From the NCBI GenBank assembly GCA_950097015.1, contig CATNEN010000001.1, positions 26,875,001 through 26,939,000 of the forward strand: a stretch of DNA of 64,000 nt, read 5' to 3'. The notes under the pieces were generated by a model. The model was given only the letters and a program-made list of their open reading frames with translations, had not been told where the DNA came from and ran no database searches. This document shows, piece after piece, positions 12,227 through 22,237 of the stretch. Positions within the stretch are counted from its first letter, which is position 1. Every line of letters starts with the position of its first letter. A program made the translations under genes and the position numbers. This DNA comes from Macrostomum hystrix. Taxonomy: Eukaryota; Platyhelminthes; Macrostomidae.

Positions 12227-13969
12227 TTAGCCGATTAGCTGTGGCACAGGCAGTTCACAATTCCCATTTACTTCAATCCTGCCCGACTCCGCACAGGTGG
12301 CATAGCAGCGGCCGTTCACTTTGAAGGTCCGACACGCCACGCACATGTCTGGACCGGGTCCCCAGCATTCGTCCTGGCACTGAGCATCGCAGGCAGCGTT
12401 CCGGCAAATCTCGCTGCTGTCATCAAAGCTCAGGTTTTCTATTGTAATTTGAAATTCTTTGGTGACTTCCTGGATTTCTCGGATTCGATTGCTTGGATAC
12501 CAGGCTCTGCAAAGATCACTAATATCCCTAAGCACAAGGTAACGAGTATATTCCAAGCTAGCTAGTCCGAGGTATCTCGTCTTGAGATAATATATCACAA
12601 AGGAATCAGTGACGTATTTGATATTACGTAGGAATCGGAGATTGTCTAGTAAGTATGCAGATGTCTCAATTATTAGACTTCCGTAAAAGTACTCTAAATT
12701 CTCCAATACTCTAAGGTTTTCTAAGCTTCTTAAATCACTAGCATCCGCGACTAGATAAGAATTGGCCCTCCAAATCGAACACTGCTCAGTCCTCAATGAG
12801 TATGCTAAATTGACTGACATTTTTAAGGACACATTGCATGATTTGCAGGGCTTAGAACTAATTTTGTCAATACACTTTGTGCAAACCCCTTTGATGAGGA
12901 CTTCTGCTGACGGACACTCGATTAAACAGCGCCTGCCGTCAGAGCTAACAACAAAGGGCAGTGAGCACTTCTCTACGCAGATGTTGCCGATCTGTCGCCA
13001 AACAGTCACGCCAGTGCCATTACCACTAGCGGTACTAGTATTCGACGGACAGGATTCTCTACAGACACCATTGAACAATACTCCTCTCCGACAGGCGAAG
13101 CACTCGTTGGGCCGGTTTGAGCATCCGCCAAGGCAGTCGTCGTGGCAGCAGTCTTCTTGGCCAGTGTTCGGGTTATGGAAGCATAGGTTCGTAAATTTAC
13201 ACTTGCGCTTACGACACAGATGATTACTTTGGCAGCCATCAACACCGTCGGACCAGCAAGTTTGGTTATAAATTGGAGTTTGAGTACAATTAGCGTGACA
13301 GGAAAGCTCACGATTGCAAGTACGCCTAATCCTACCAAAGTTCCATTTACTTTTAATTAATTGTCTGCCTTCTTTAGTAATAATATAATCCACTTCATGA
13401 TCCAAATAGCGCTGGTATGGTTCTTGAAACAGGCTTTTCCAGTTGATGCTGTAGGACAGGTAGCAGTACAAGGTAGACATCATTGGCCCACCAGTATAAA
13501 CATTACTCTTTGTGATAGCTGTCAACTTAGGCATTTCCAGCTTGCTCATGTTCGGCGACATCCATATTAAAAATGAGTCGTGTTTAAATCTATTAAAAGG
13601 ATAACCTCGGATGGTGCGCAAGTTGCGGAAGGTGACGCGCTCAAGGCTGATGTACTTGATCACCAGTGATCCTCTGATCTCCACAATGGAGTCAAGAAAG
13701 TCTGTTTGCATGCCTCGAATTGCATCGTCCAGCGGCTTGTACGTTGATGGGTTCATACCTATATTGCCCAACTCCAAGTTGCCGAAAACATACTGGCAGC
13801 CAGCTACATAAGCCGTCAACTCCGCCTGCAAGCGACTAACATTTCTGTGGGTCTCATAGCCCTTGCTGGTTATACGTAAGGATCTGCAGATCCGGGTGCC
13901 AGAAGCCACATCGTCGTGTAACAACGGAAGCAAAAGAAGCAACCGAAAAACAAGCTGCAGGAAATTCAT
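12227..13969 (-). CDS. Secreted EGFR/ErbB-ectodomain-like protein (left copy), 580 aa
   Basis: One uninterrupted frame with no intron. Residues 1-23 are a signal peptide (LVFRLLLLLPLLHDDVASG). The order follows an ErbB ectodomain. A receptor L domain spans about 28-200. A furin-like Cys-rich region follows (about 215-375), including CCHDDCLGGCSNRPNECFAC then CRESCP. A second L domain spans about 385-525. The chain ends after a partial Cys-rich module (CQDECWGPGPDMCVACR), which matches the start of EGFR domain IV. There is no transmembrane segment and no kinase domain. Several N-x-S/T sites fit secretion. I infer a soluble ligand-binding or decoy receptor. It could instead be an extracellular recognition protein unrelated to EGF signalling. 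The lack of introns suggests a retrocopy or a lineage-specific intronless family. Confidence 0.82.
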   Translation of the reverse strand: MNFLQLVFRLLLLLPLLHDDVASGTRICRSLRITSKGYETHRNVSRLQAELTAYVAGCQYVFGNLELGNIGMNPSTYKPLDDAIRGMQTDFLDSIVEIRGSLVIKYISLERVTFRNLRTIRGYPFNRFKHDSFLIWMSPNMSKLEMPKLTAITKSNVYTGGPMMSTLYCYLSYSINWKSLFQEPYQRYLDHEVDYIITKEGRQLIKSKWNFGRIRRTCNRELSCHANCTQTPIYNQTCWSDGVDGCQSNHLCRKRKCKFTNLCFHNPNTGQEDCCHDDCLGGCSNRPNECFACRRGVLFNGVCRESCPSNTSTASGNGTGVTVWRQIGNICVEKCSLPFVVSSDGRRCLIECPSAEVLIKGVCTKCIDKISSKPCKSCNVSLKMSVNLAYSLRTEQCSIWRANSYLVADASDLRSLENLRVLENLEYFYGSLIIETSAYLLDNLRFLRNIKYVTDSFVIYYLKTRYLGLASLEYTRYLVLRDISDLCRAWYPSNRIREIQEVTKEFQITIENLSFDDSSEICRNAACDAQCQDECWGPGPDMCVACRTFKVNGRCYATCAESGRIEVNGNCELPVPQLIG

Positions 13970-13984
13970 TTTCTTAAATCACCT

Positions 13985-14405
13985 CTGCAGTGCTTTCTTT
14001 CTATTTTGATTCCCAGCTCTGAAGCTTTTCACTTCTTTAAATACCAATTGAATTAAATGCGACTCGTCGAAACAAAATTCTTTCGCAGGCAATTTTTTCA
14101 ACAAAAAATAACACCACTTTCCATATTTTGCCCGTTTCTCTGACTCTGCAGAAAAACTTACTTAAAGCATATTTGTGTCGCTTGCTTTTCAAAAAAGGAT
14201 ATATGAAAATCAATCAATAATCACAAGTCATATGACTTCAGCTTGCTTTTTTGGCTCTCAAATTCCAGGAGTTAACTGTGCTCAACTCGCAATGTAAGAA
14301 GCGACGAAAGACTAAATTAAAGTCAGACATTTTGTTTTAAAAATCAAGAAAATGAAATCCAATGGTTCTATTTATAGCTAAGATAAATAGAAGCTAAGAT
14401 AAGAG
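13985..14405. other. 5' flank of the receptor-like gene
   Basis: AT-rich upstream region, nearly identical in the right copy (24001-24440). Probably contains the promoter. No specific element can be named. Confidence 0.4.
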
Positions 14406-14409
14406 ATAA

Positions 14410-14806
14410 TATATATGGATCGTCGGTAACGCGCGCATCCTGGACGCCTTGATCGCTCGGGGACAACTCGACCTCGACGGTGTACCTGCAGCACAACGTA
14501 CGAATTGACGAGCTGGTCGAGGCAGGCTATGGCACCACGAGAATCATGCGATTCGACGACGCATTCAGAAGAGAGCAGCATGCCGGCATGCAGGACTGGG
14601 CACGACCGAGTTTCTTGCTAGTGACAAGGCACCTCATCGCTCCACAGCAGACCCAGCAACATGCCCGCATACGCCCGGAAAAGAATATTCCGGTAGTCCA
14701 GGGAGCACCTGTCTGTCTCAAGTTCAGTACCTGCGCTCAGATCGCGGCGAGGCGACACACTCGGCAAAAAACGAAATGCGGAGCCGCCAGTCATGGCTCT
14801 GGCTAT
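14410..14806 (+). mobile_element. DIRS-like ORF1 fragment (left copy)
   Basis: A plus-strand reading through RFDDAFRREQHAGMQDW and GAPVCLKFSTC resembles the C-terminal part of a DIRS-type ORF1 (a Gag-like protein with a Cys motif). The right copy carries the same piece and continues into a reverse-transcriptase start. Here the sequence leaves homology after 'ggctctggctat'. It is a remnant with no complete gene. Confidence 0.5.
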
Positions 14807-15400
14807 ATTGTTTTGAAGCATTCGAACTGGAGTCGTGCCGCTAGGAACTGAAATAACGCGGATCTTGACCATTAACAGTTCTCTTGAAATTATATATATT
14901 TTTACAAGGTCAGATTCCACTCGTTCGACGCAAAGAACTGAAATTTATAAAAAAGCGCTGAAAAGCAAACATCATGGATACTATAAAATTTCACTGACTG
15001 AGCCAGAGACTATTAACGTAATCCGTGCAAATTTTACTGGAGCAGCAACATGATGCAGCCCCATTCGCCAGTTCTAAACGGGTCCGAATCAAATGAGGAT
15101 CAGCTTGACGACATGAATCAAAAAATTGTTTCTGAACGAAAACACTATTGAAGAGGGTTGCACACATCATTTTAATTGTCATTATTACTCACAGACAGGA
15201 AAATTTTTAAAGGATGCCTTTGACTTTCCCACAATTGGCACCATTTTTCTACGATTGTTCTACTTTCATACTCTGGTCTGAGCTTACCTTATCTTATGAC
15301 GGATAGCTCGCACTCAAATTAATGAAAGCTTCAGACAGCAAAATAAAATTAGTTACATGTAAGAGGAGGTTGTCAGAAAAGTTATTTGCATTTAATTATG
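14807..15400. other. Unassigned AT-rich DNA
   Basis: No frame, RNA or array is recognisable. The left boundary is the end of duplication homology. Confidence 0.4.
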
Positions 15401-15405
15401 ACTCA

Positions 15406-15940
15406 CTATATGACCTCGTCCTCCGAGCTGAAACGCTGGCCACGCATGGTTTCCTTGATGCGAGGGAAAAGAAAGAAGTCGCACGGACTCAGATAATCGC
15501 AAGGCAACAATCCAGGAATTTCATGCCCTCTCGTCGGTTGGATGTGCACATGGCGACCCGCCGACCTCGCTGATCGTCGGTAAGGAGATGTGGGACCCAC
15601 TTGGCACAAATCTTGCGCATGTCGAGGTCCTCAACCAAGATCTTGTGAATTGAGTCGTGGGACACCCCAATGACGTCAGACAGCTGCCGTGTGGTCAGCC
15701 GCCGGTCCAGCACCACAGCTGCCTCCACCTGACTCACCAGGTTATCGGTCCGAGCACTTTTTGGCCTTCCAACGCGTGGCTCGTCTTCCAGGTCTTCCTT
15801 GCAGTTTTGAATGGCCATACACAACCCAGCGGCCAATTGTCTCATCCGATAGGCTTGAGTCTCCCAGGGTCTCGTTCGTTTCTTCAAAAATTTTGGTTGG
15901 CGAATGCCCCCTCGAAAAATTGGGGAGAAATAGGACAAGA
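15406..15940 (-). pseudogene. Mariner transposase, core deleted
   Basis: On the minus strand the frame at 15938-15489 encodes the DNA-binding half of a mariner transposase. It shows GRPKSARTDNLVSQVEAAVV, DRRLTTRQLSDVIGVSHDSI, and RKICAKWVPHLLTDDQ. A second frame (15609-15406) then gives the C-terminal signature SPCDFFLFPRIKETMRGQRF. The catalytic DDD/E core between them is missing and the frame shifts at the join. This is an internally deleted, non-autonomous copy. Terminal inverted repeats were not found by eye. Confidence 0.75.
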
Positions 15941-16039
15941 TACGGAAGAAATACGAGGCGATAAAAGTAAACGAAAAAGAATTTCAAGTAAGCCTCACGG
16001 TCAATTTACACCCAAGGTTCACACAATGCTCCCATGAAT

Positions 16040-16600
16040 GCAACCTCTTTTGAGCAGGTTTGGCAGGAGGGTGCCCTTGGCCTCCCGGTGCAGGAATCCC
16101 TCCACGCTGTCCCGTCAGCTGACCCATAGGTAAACGTCCCGCGAGTGTTCAAGGCTGACGGACAGAATGGGCTACAGCGCTGAACGACCCATCCAGGGCC
16201 TTGTGCCAAACTGGGTGCGGGGCAGTGTCTTATGTGTGTAGCATGCTAGATATCTCTGGCTACGGCTCTGCGGGAAAAGTGTCACCCTTTGACCTCAACA
16301 GAGTGACACGTTGCTGCGATGCCTGGCACTGCATTCTTATTGCCCTCTAGGCCCAAGGTCATACCGCGCCGCGGGGCGTTTGGCCGGGGAGTAGTCCGGT
16401 CGCTAGCGATTCTTTTTTTGCTGTAACTGGCTGGTCTCGCGTGTTCGGCCAGTCAGGTTTTTTACCTCGCTCATGAATAGACCCCGCACCTGCTTTCAGC
16501 TATGGCCTCTGAGCGGGTCTTCAGGGATTAGCAATATGGACGACTCCCGCCTCCCAGCTGCGTCTTTGGACCGCCCTGCAGCTAAGTCAAAGTAAGTCAA
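16040..16600 (+). mobile_element. 3' end of a non-LTR retrotransposon
   Basis: GC-rich sequence ends at 'gctaagtcaaagtaagtcaa'. Its last ~100 bp resemble the 3' end of the non-LTR insertion at 24741-26252, here in the opposite orientation. Shared landmarks are a 'ttagc-atatgg' box, a 'ccgcctcc' box and the 'taagtcaa' tail. No intact coding remains, so this is a 5'-truncated copy. Confidence 0.5.
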
Positions 16601-18140
16601 GTCAGGGTTTGGCGGAAGCCACACGTTTTCTGCAGTCGAAAGAGCAGTCAATCTGGGTATCGGGCGCTTTGGCTCGATTTGGCACTCCCCTGGAAAGATT
16701 CCCCTTTCCCCTTTCCCCTTTCCCCTTCCCCAGTGTTTCCCCTGGAAACACTGAAGAGTTTGATGCAGACAATATGAGCTCCTTCGCAGCAACGGCCGGC
16801 AATGGGGAACATTGTACGCCGTGCTTCATCCTAGCCGTGGGCCCGCACGCTAGCGATGCTGCATGTTGCTCGAGCTTTTCAAAGACTCAGCCAGCCGGAT
16901 TGACAGCGTCCAACCTGTCAATTTGTTGTGCTGTTTGGTGAAATTTCATATTGCTATGAGCACAACTCCGAAACCAGCTGATGAGGTTTGCTGCCCTACC
17001 GATCAATTTTGTCAGCACATCCGAGAGGCAGGCGGCTGGCCGAATGAACTTGTTAAAAGTCGATGCTGCAGTGGATATTGGCCCGACTTAGTTGGCTACA
17101 CTGACTGCCTCTCTTCATCCCTTCCAGGTTGCCGCCATTAATCAAGAATGTCTTTGTTGTATCTGATGCCCTGCAGATGTAATGCCAGCTATAATTCAAT
17201 CTACTTTGAAAGCTTTTTAACAGGCTACTTATGTTTATCTGAGAGTCAGTCAGTCAAGGCCCATCTGACGGATATAAATAAAGTGCAATTTCGAAGTATA
17301 GAGTGATCTCTATAATAATTACATTTATTTTTACTCTTGTTTTAAAATGAGTTCTTGAATGCCTAAATTTTGCGTCTTGCTTGCTTACTAACAGTAGTAT
17401 TGAGTGTGAGAGTTTGAGCTTGAGCTCTTGTTCAGATCAAATCAGATGTATCCGACTTTTTAACGACTAAAGCATATTGTCTGTCCAGAAAAAGGAACAA
17501 GATAAGGAGAGGCAGACACAAAGAGCATTGAAGTACATAATTCAAGTTGCTCTGCTGATCTGTAGCCTTCTGTCTAGATCAATGTGTAAAGTAGCTCCTG
17601 CAAGTACGAGTACATAGTCGGTGTTTTCACTTGGTTGCTAAAAACTTTCCCTTGCATGCGGGGTTGAAAACATGACCACTAAAATGACAAAGATACGGAA
17701 AGCTTGGAAAACAATGTTTTTTATTGGTAAAAATCGGAATAAAATATTGTAGAGAGATTTTTTACTCATTTTAAGCTTAAAAGTTCCAAGAGACGTAGAA
17801 AACGTCTTTACAATTGGATTTCCTCCCTTTGTCTCACGACTCAGCATACCAAAGCCATTTTCTACCCATAGCAATGGAATAACGTTTTTACTCAGAACTG
17901 CTAATTTCAGCAGGGATCTGGAAGTTTAACATGCTAGCTTTTCAGAAAAAATTTTTTTTTCCGAATTTCTATGAGTTGCTTTTTTCTGGGCTTTCACTAC
18001 GCTTGCTGCCGAACCCAGGCACTGTTTTACTCACAATTGTTTGCCGAAAACAGCAAAAAATATGTTTTTTTCTATGGGATCATTATGCGTAAATTTGCTA
18101 GGTTTTTCAAACATTAACTGTAAAACTTCGATTCTACAAA
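16600..18140. other. Spacer between the duplicated blocks
   Basis: A short polypyrimidine run (cccctttcccctttcccctt) lies at 16700-16730. The rest is mixed to AT-rich with no gene I can support. Confidence 0.5.
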
Positions 18141-18317
18141 AAAGTATCAGGCAGTTTAAAGACTTCATTTACCACTCATCCACTCAGAGGATCTCATTGT
18201 TTGATGACAACTACTGCATAGCTTTTAAATCTCTGCTTTTTTAAGAAATATCTAAGTAGACGCTAATAGATAGAATAATGCAATTTAACCCATAAGGTAT
18301 GTACGTGTTCAACAATA

Positions 18318-19858
18318 ATCCTAGCCACGCAGGTAGTAGTCTCAGCCACGCAGGTAGCAGTCTCAGCCACACAGGTAGTAGTCTCAGCCACACAGGTAGT
18401 AGTCTCAGCCACACAGGTTGTAGTCTCAGCCACACAGGTAGTAGTCTCAGCCACACAGGTTGTAGTCTCAGCCAGACAGGTAGCAGGCTCAGCCACGCAG
18501 GTAGTAGTCTCAGCCACACAGGTTGTAGTCTCAGCCAGACAGGTAGCAGGCTCAGCCACGCAGGTAGTAGTCTCAGCCACGCGGGTAGCAGTCTCAGCCA
18601 CACAGGTAGTAGTCTCAGCCACACAGGTAGTAAACTCAGCCACACAGGTAGTAAACTCAGCCACACAGGTAGTAGTCTCAGCCACGCGGGTAGCAGTCTC
18701 AGCCACACAGGTAGTAGTCTCAGCCACGCGGGTAGCAGTCTCAGCCACACAGGTAGTAGTCTCAGCCACACAGGTAGTAAACTCAGCCACACAGGTAGTA
18801 AACTCAGCCACACAGGTAGTAGTCTCAGCCACGCGGGTAGCAGTCTCAGCCACACAGGTAGTAGTCTCAGCCACGCGGGTAGCAGTCTCAGCCACACAGG
18901 TAGTAGTCTCAGCCACACAGGTAGTAAACTCAGCCACACAGGTAGTAAACTCAGCCACACAGGTAGTAGTCTCAGCCACGCGGGTAGCAGTCTCAGCCAC
19001 ACAGGTAGTAGTCTCAGCCACACAGGTAGTAAACTCAGCCACACAGGTAGTAAACTCAGCCACACAGGTAGTAGTCTCAGCCACGCGGGTAGCAGTCTCA
19101 GCCACACAGGTAGTAGTCTCAGCCACACAGGTAGTAAACTCAGCCACACAGGTAGTAAACTCAGCCACACAGGTAGTAGTCTCAGCCACACAGGTAGTAG
19201 TCTCAGCCACGCGGGTAGCAGTCTCAGCCACACAGGTAGTAGTCTCAGCCACACAGGTAGTAGTCTCAGCCACACAGGTTGTAGTCTCAGCCACACAGGT
19301 AGTAGTCTCAGCCACACAGGTTGTAGTCTCAGCCACGCAGGTAGTAGTCTCAGCCACACAGGTAGTAGTCTCAGCCACACAGGTAGTAGTCTCAGCCACA
19401 CAGGTAGTAGTCTCAGCCACACAGGTAGTAGTCTCAGCCACACAGGTAGTAGTCTCAGCCACACAGGTAGTAGTCTCAGCCACACAGGTTGTAGTCTCAG
19501 CCACGCAGGTAGTAGTCTCAGCCACACAGGTAGTAGTCTCAGCCACACAGGTAGTAAACTCAGCCACACAGGTAGTAAACTCAGCCACACAGGTAGTAAA
19601 CTCAGCCACACAGGTAGTAGTCTCAGCCACACAGGTAGTAGTCTCAGCCACACAGGTAGTAGTCTCAGCCACACAGGTAGTAGTCTCAGCCACACAGGTA
19701 GCAGGCTCAGCCACGCAGGTAGTAGTCTCAGCCACGCAGGTAGTAGTCTCAGCCACACAGGTATTAGTCTCAGCCACGCGGGTAGCAGTCTCAGCCACAC
19801 AGGTAGTAGTCTCAGCCACACAGGTAGTAGTCTCAGCCACGCAGGTAGTAGTCTCCAA
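18318..19858. repeat. Minisatellite, 21-bp unit, expanded form (~73 units)
   Basis: Tandem array of the 21-bp unit seen at 9525-9690. Units fall into a few variants: gtagtagt, gtagtaaa, gttgtagt, and gcgggtagcagt. They recur in blocks of six to eight units (two adjacent gtagtaaa units, then a gcgggt unit), which shows block-wise amplification. The 21-bp period has no stops in several frames on both strands, creating open frames above 500 codons that are artefacts. Confidence 0.97.
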
Positions 19859-20551
19859 CAATGCCGCTAAGGCTGGCAGGTGGGTAGGCGAACTTGAGCA
19901 GGTGGCACAGCTGCTGCTGCTCAGAGAAGATCACAGCCTGGCAGTCATCAAACTTCGCCTCACAGCGAATCAGGCAGTCCAGATGACTGTTTGCATCAGC
20001 AGTCCAGGAAGTAGTCTGCGATGCCGCGACAGTCAGATTGGCCAGCTGGGACTGCTTGAAGCACTTCTGCTCTGAAAGTAGTCAGGCTGCAATGTTCAGG
20101 CAAAGGCAGGCAGGTACTGATAGATGAGCTCAAGTGAGAATGGTGGCTCACTCGGATAGACCAGGGCGAACACCGAGTTTCTCCAAGGCCCGCCACACAT
20201 CTGAGCTGGGTCTCCGCTGCAGGTTGAGCTGCAGTCGCTCTCATTGCCAGCCCCCTGAGATCCGTAGGCATTGCTGCAGAAGCACTGCTTGCCAATCTGA
20301 ACTCCAAAGTAGGGGAAGCCGCCCAGAGAGCAGATGCTGCCGCAGAACGCATGCGACATGAAGCTGCCATCGGAAATGTAGGAATTGTATGGACTGAACT
20401 CTCCCAGCTGGCTGATTCCAGTTAGCCCTCCCAGATCCCTGCTTCAGCTGTCAATGTAGCAGCCGAGGTAGGAGAACTGGAGCGCTCTGCCAGCAACGCA
20501 GGTGAGCAGAGCCAGGCTGAAGAACTCAATTAGCTTCAGAGAAGGAAGCAT
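19833..20551 (-). pseudogene. WSC-PAN gene B (right copy), nonsense mutation
   Basis: Same two-exon structure as the left copy (20551-20152 and 20071-19833). Codon 36, TGG (Trp) in the left copy, is TGA here at 20446-20444, inside the WSC domain just after the signal peptide. Exon 2 and its PAN module are intact. The rest is almost identical to the left copy, so the loss is recent. An internal start at 20359 could make only a partial WSC domain without a signal peptide. Confidence 0.8.
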
Positions 20552-20929
20552 TTTGCGAGTTTTAGCCAGCGGTTTGAAGAATTCAGCGCACTAGAAGCAG
20601 CCAGTTATTTATACTGTCTAGTTTTTGCTCCGTATATTTACGCTCTATATAGACACACAGCATGCTACTGTGAGTAGAAAGAATGTAGAAGAGTCAGGGC
20701 ACATGTGTCATTGACTGAAGGTCGGGTGTTCGATTTCTGACTTCTAGCGATACACTTGACTCTGCATTTCATCAGCTCACCCCAGCTATTAAATATCAGT
20801 ACCAGCATTTGCTATGGGGTAATTGAGGGTGGTGTGGCGTCCCCCAAGTCCATGGACTGAACAGCCGTACGCAGCTTTCATAACAGTTAACATCCTCCCA
20901 GTGAAGCCGGTTCATCAAGTTACCCAGCT

Positions 20930-21707
20930 TCAAGGCTTCATCCAGACAAACTGAGCTTCGCTGGCAATCTCTGCTGGCACAGCGTAGAACCTGAGCAGTC
21001 GGCAAAGCCGGAGCGATGGCACGAAGGCGCAGGCTAGGCAGTCGTGGCTGCGATGGCATGCAGCCGCGCATTGGATTGAGCTGCTTGCCACAGCGCTTCT
21101 GTGGCTGACGGAGCTGCTTGAGGATGACATTCTCGGCATGGAGGCTGCGGACTGCTTTGTCAAGCTCGAGCCGTCTGTAGAAGATATTTTCCTCGCTGTG
21201 AATTGAGCTCCCTTTATCGGAAAGCTATTTCCTATACAATAGGTTTAGTAAAGTTAGAGGAGCACACACATTTCTAGTGTAGAGAAGTCTCAAATATAAA
21301 AAAAATCGGCCTTCAAAGATTTAGTCACAGATCACAGCACTCACTGCTCCATACAGTAGTTCATAGATGGAGTTTCTCCACTGGCCGCCGCACAGTTGTG
21401 TCGCATTACCTGCGCAGGCCAGGTAGCAGGTGCCAGGGCCCGCTGCTCCAAGGGAGCCATAGGCCGAGCCGCAGCAGCAGTAGAACCCCGCCTGGACGCC
21501 AAAGTATTGAAACCGGCCGTTGGAGCAAATATGGCTGCACATTTCTAGGGTCATTGCGGCACGGTTCGTCACGAATGGTATTTCCGGATCCGTTGAGTAG
21601 TGCCCCAGAGCGGTCACTCCTCGCAGTCCAAGTAGATCTCTGCTGGCACTATCAACGTAGCAGCCAATATAGCGATATCTAAGGGGCTGCTGAGGATCAT
21701 AAGCCAT
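20930..21707 (-). pseudogene. WSC-PAN gene A (right copy), frameshift at the splice junction
   Basis: Exons correspond to 21707-21345 and 21174-20930. One base is missing just before the exon-1 donor (gctccata on the plus strand where the left copy has ggctccata). Exon 1 therefore ends in phase 0 instead of 1. Exon 2 is then read out of frame and hits TGA at 21162-21160 after four codons. This leaves a WSC domain without the PAN module, about 125 residues. Splice sites themselves are conserved. Confidence 0.72.
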
Positions 21708-22237
21708 GCTTCTACCGATGCATAACTAGAGCTCACATTCGATGTATGTTCCAATTAATTCCACCAGTATAAGGACCGTGTTGACACTTGAGAGTAGAGG
21801 CGAAATCAAACAGTGTAAAAATTACATTGGGCGTATAGACCTTTCCTAATTGTAGTAGGGAAGCGACGAGGATAAACCATCAAGGACTACTATAGTAGTG
21901 ATATACGTTTATAAGTAACTTTAGTAGTCTTTGTCCCCAGACTGATCAGCCAGTCTCCCAGATCCCCAGACCTATAGAAGCACCAAAGCACCGAAGATCT
22001 AAAAGCTTGACCTAGAACGGGTATTTGCTGCGATATTTTTACATGGCATTTATTGAATTGACTAATAGAAGACGAAAAACTTGTTCAAAAATTTCATCTT
22101 AGAATTATCATAGGGATCTTGGTACACTTTTATTAACTCAAATTTAGTCTCATTACAATGAAGCACTGATTTGTTCGTAACGAAACTTCTCAGTTCACAC
22201 ACTGATCACGCCCTGGACCGTTGTAGCCTTCATCGCA

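Larger units (their letters stand above)
9336..14806. repeat. Segmental duplication, left copy
   Basis: This block matches 18141-26358. Shared landmarks are the 'atcaggcagtttaaagactt' edge, the 21-bp minisatellite, two WSC-PAN genes, a short 'cccagactgatcagcc' array, the receptor-like gene and a DIRS-like ORF1 fragment ending in 'ggctctggctat'. Outside the receptor-like gene, long coding stretches of the two copies differ by only about one base per several hundred. Differences in length come from array expansion and from a retrotransposon insertion in the right copy. Confidence 0.95.

Noticed and set aside
9525-19858. Possible CRISPR-like array
   Set aside because: Units are contiguous with no unique spacers, in a eukaryotic context. 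It is a minisatellite.
18241-19870. Open frames of over 500 codons on both strands
   Set aside because: They are products of the stop-free 21-bp tandem repeat. Composition is a fixed seven-residue cycle in every frame and no start, splice or domain context supports coding.
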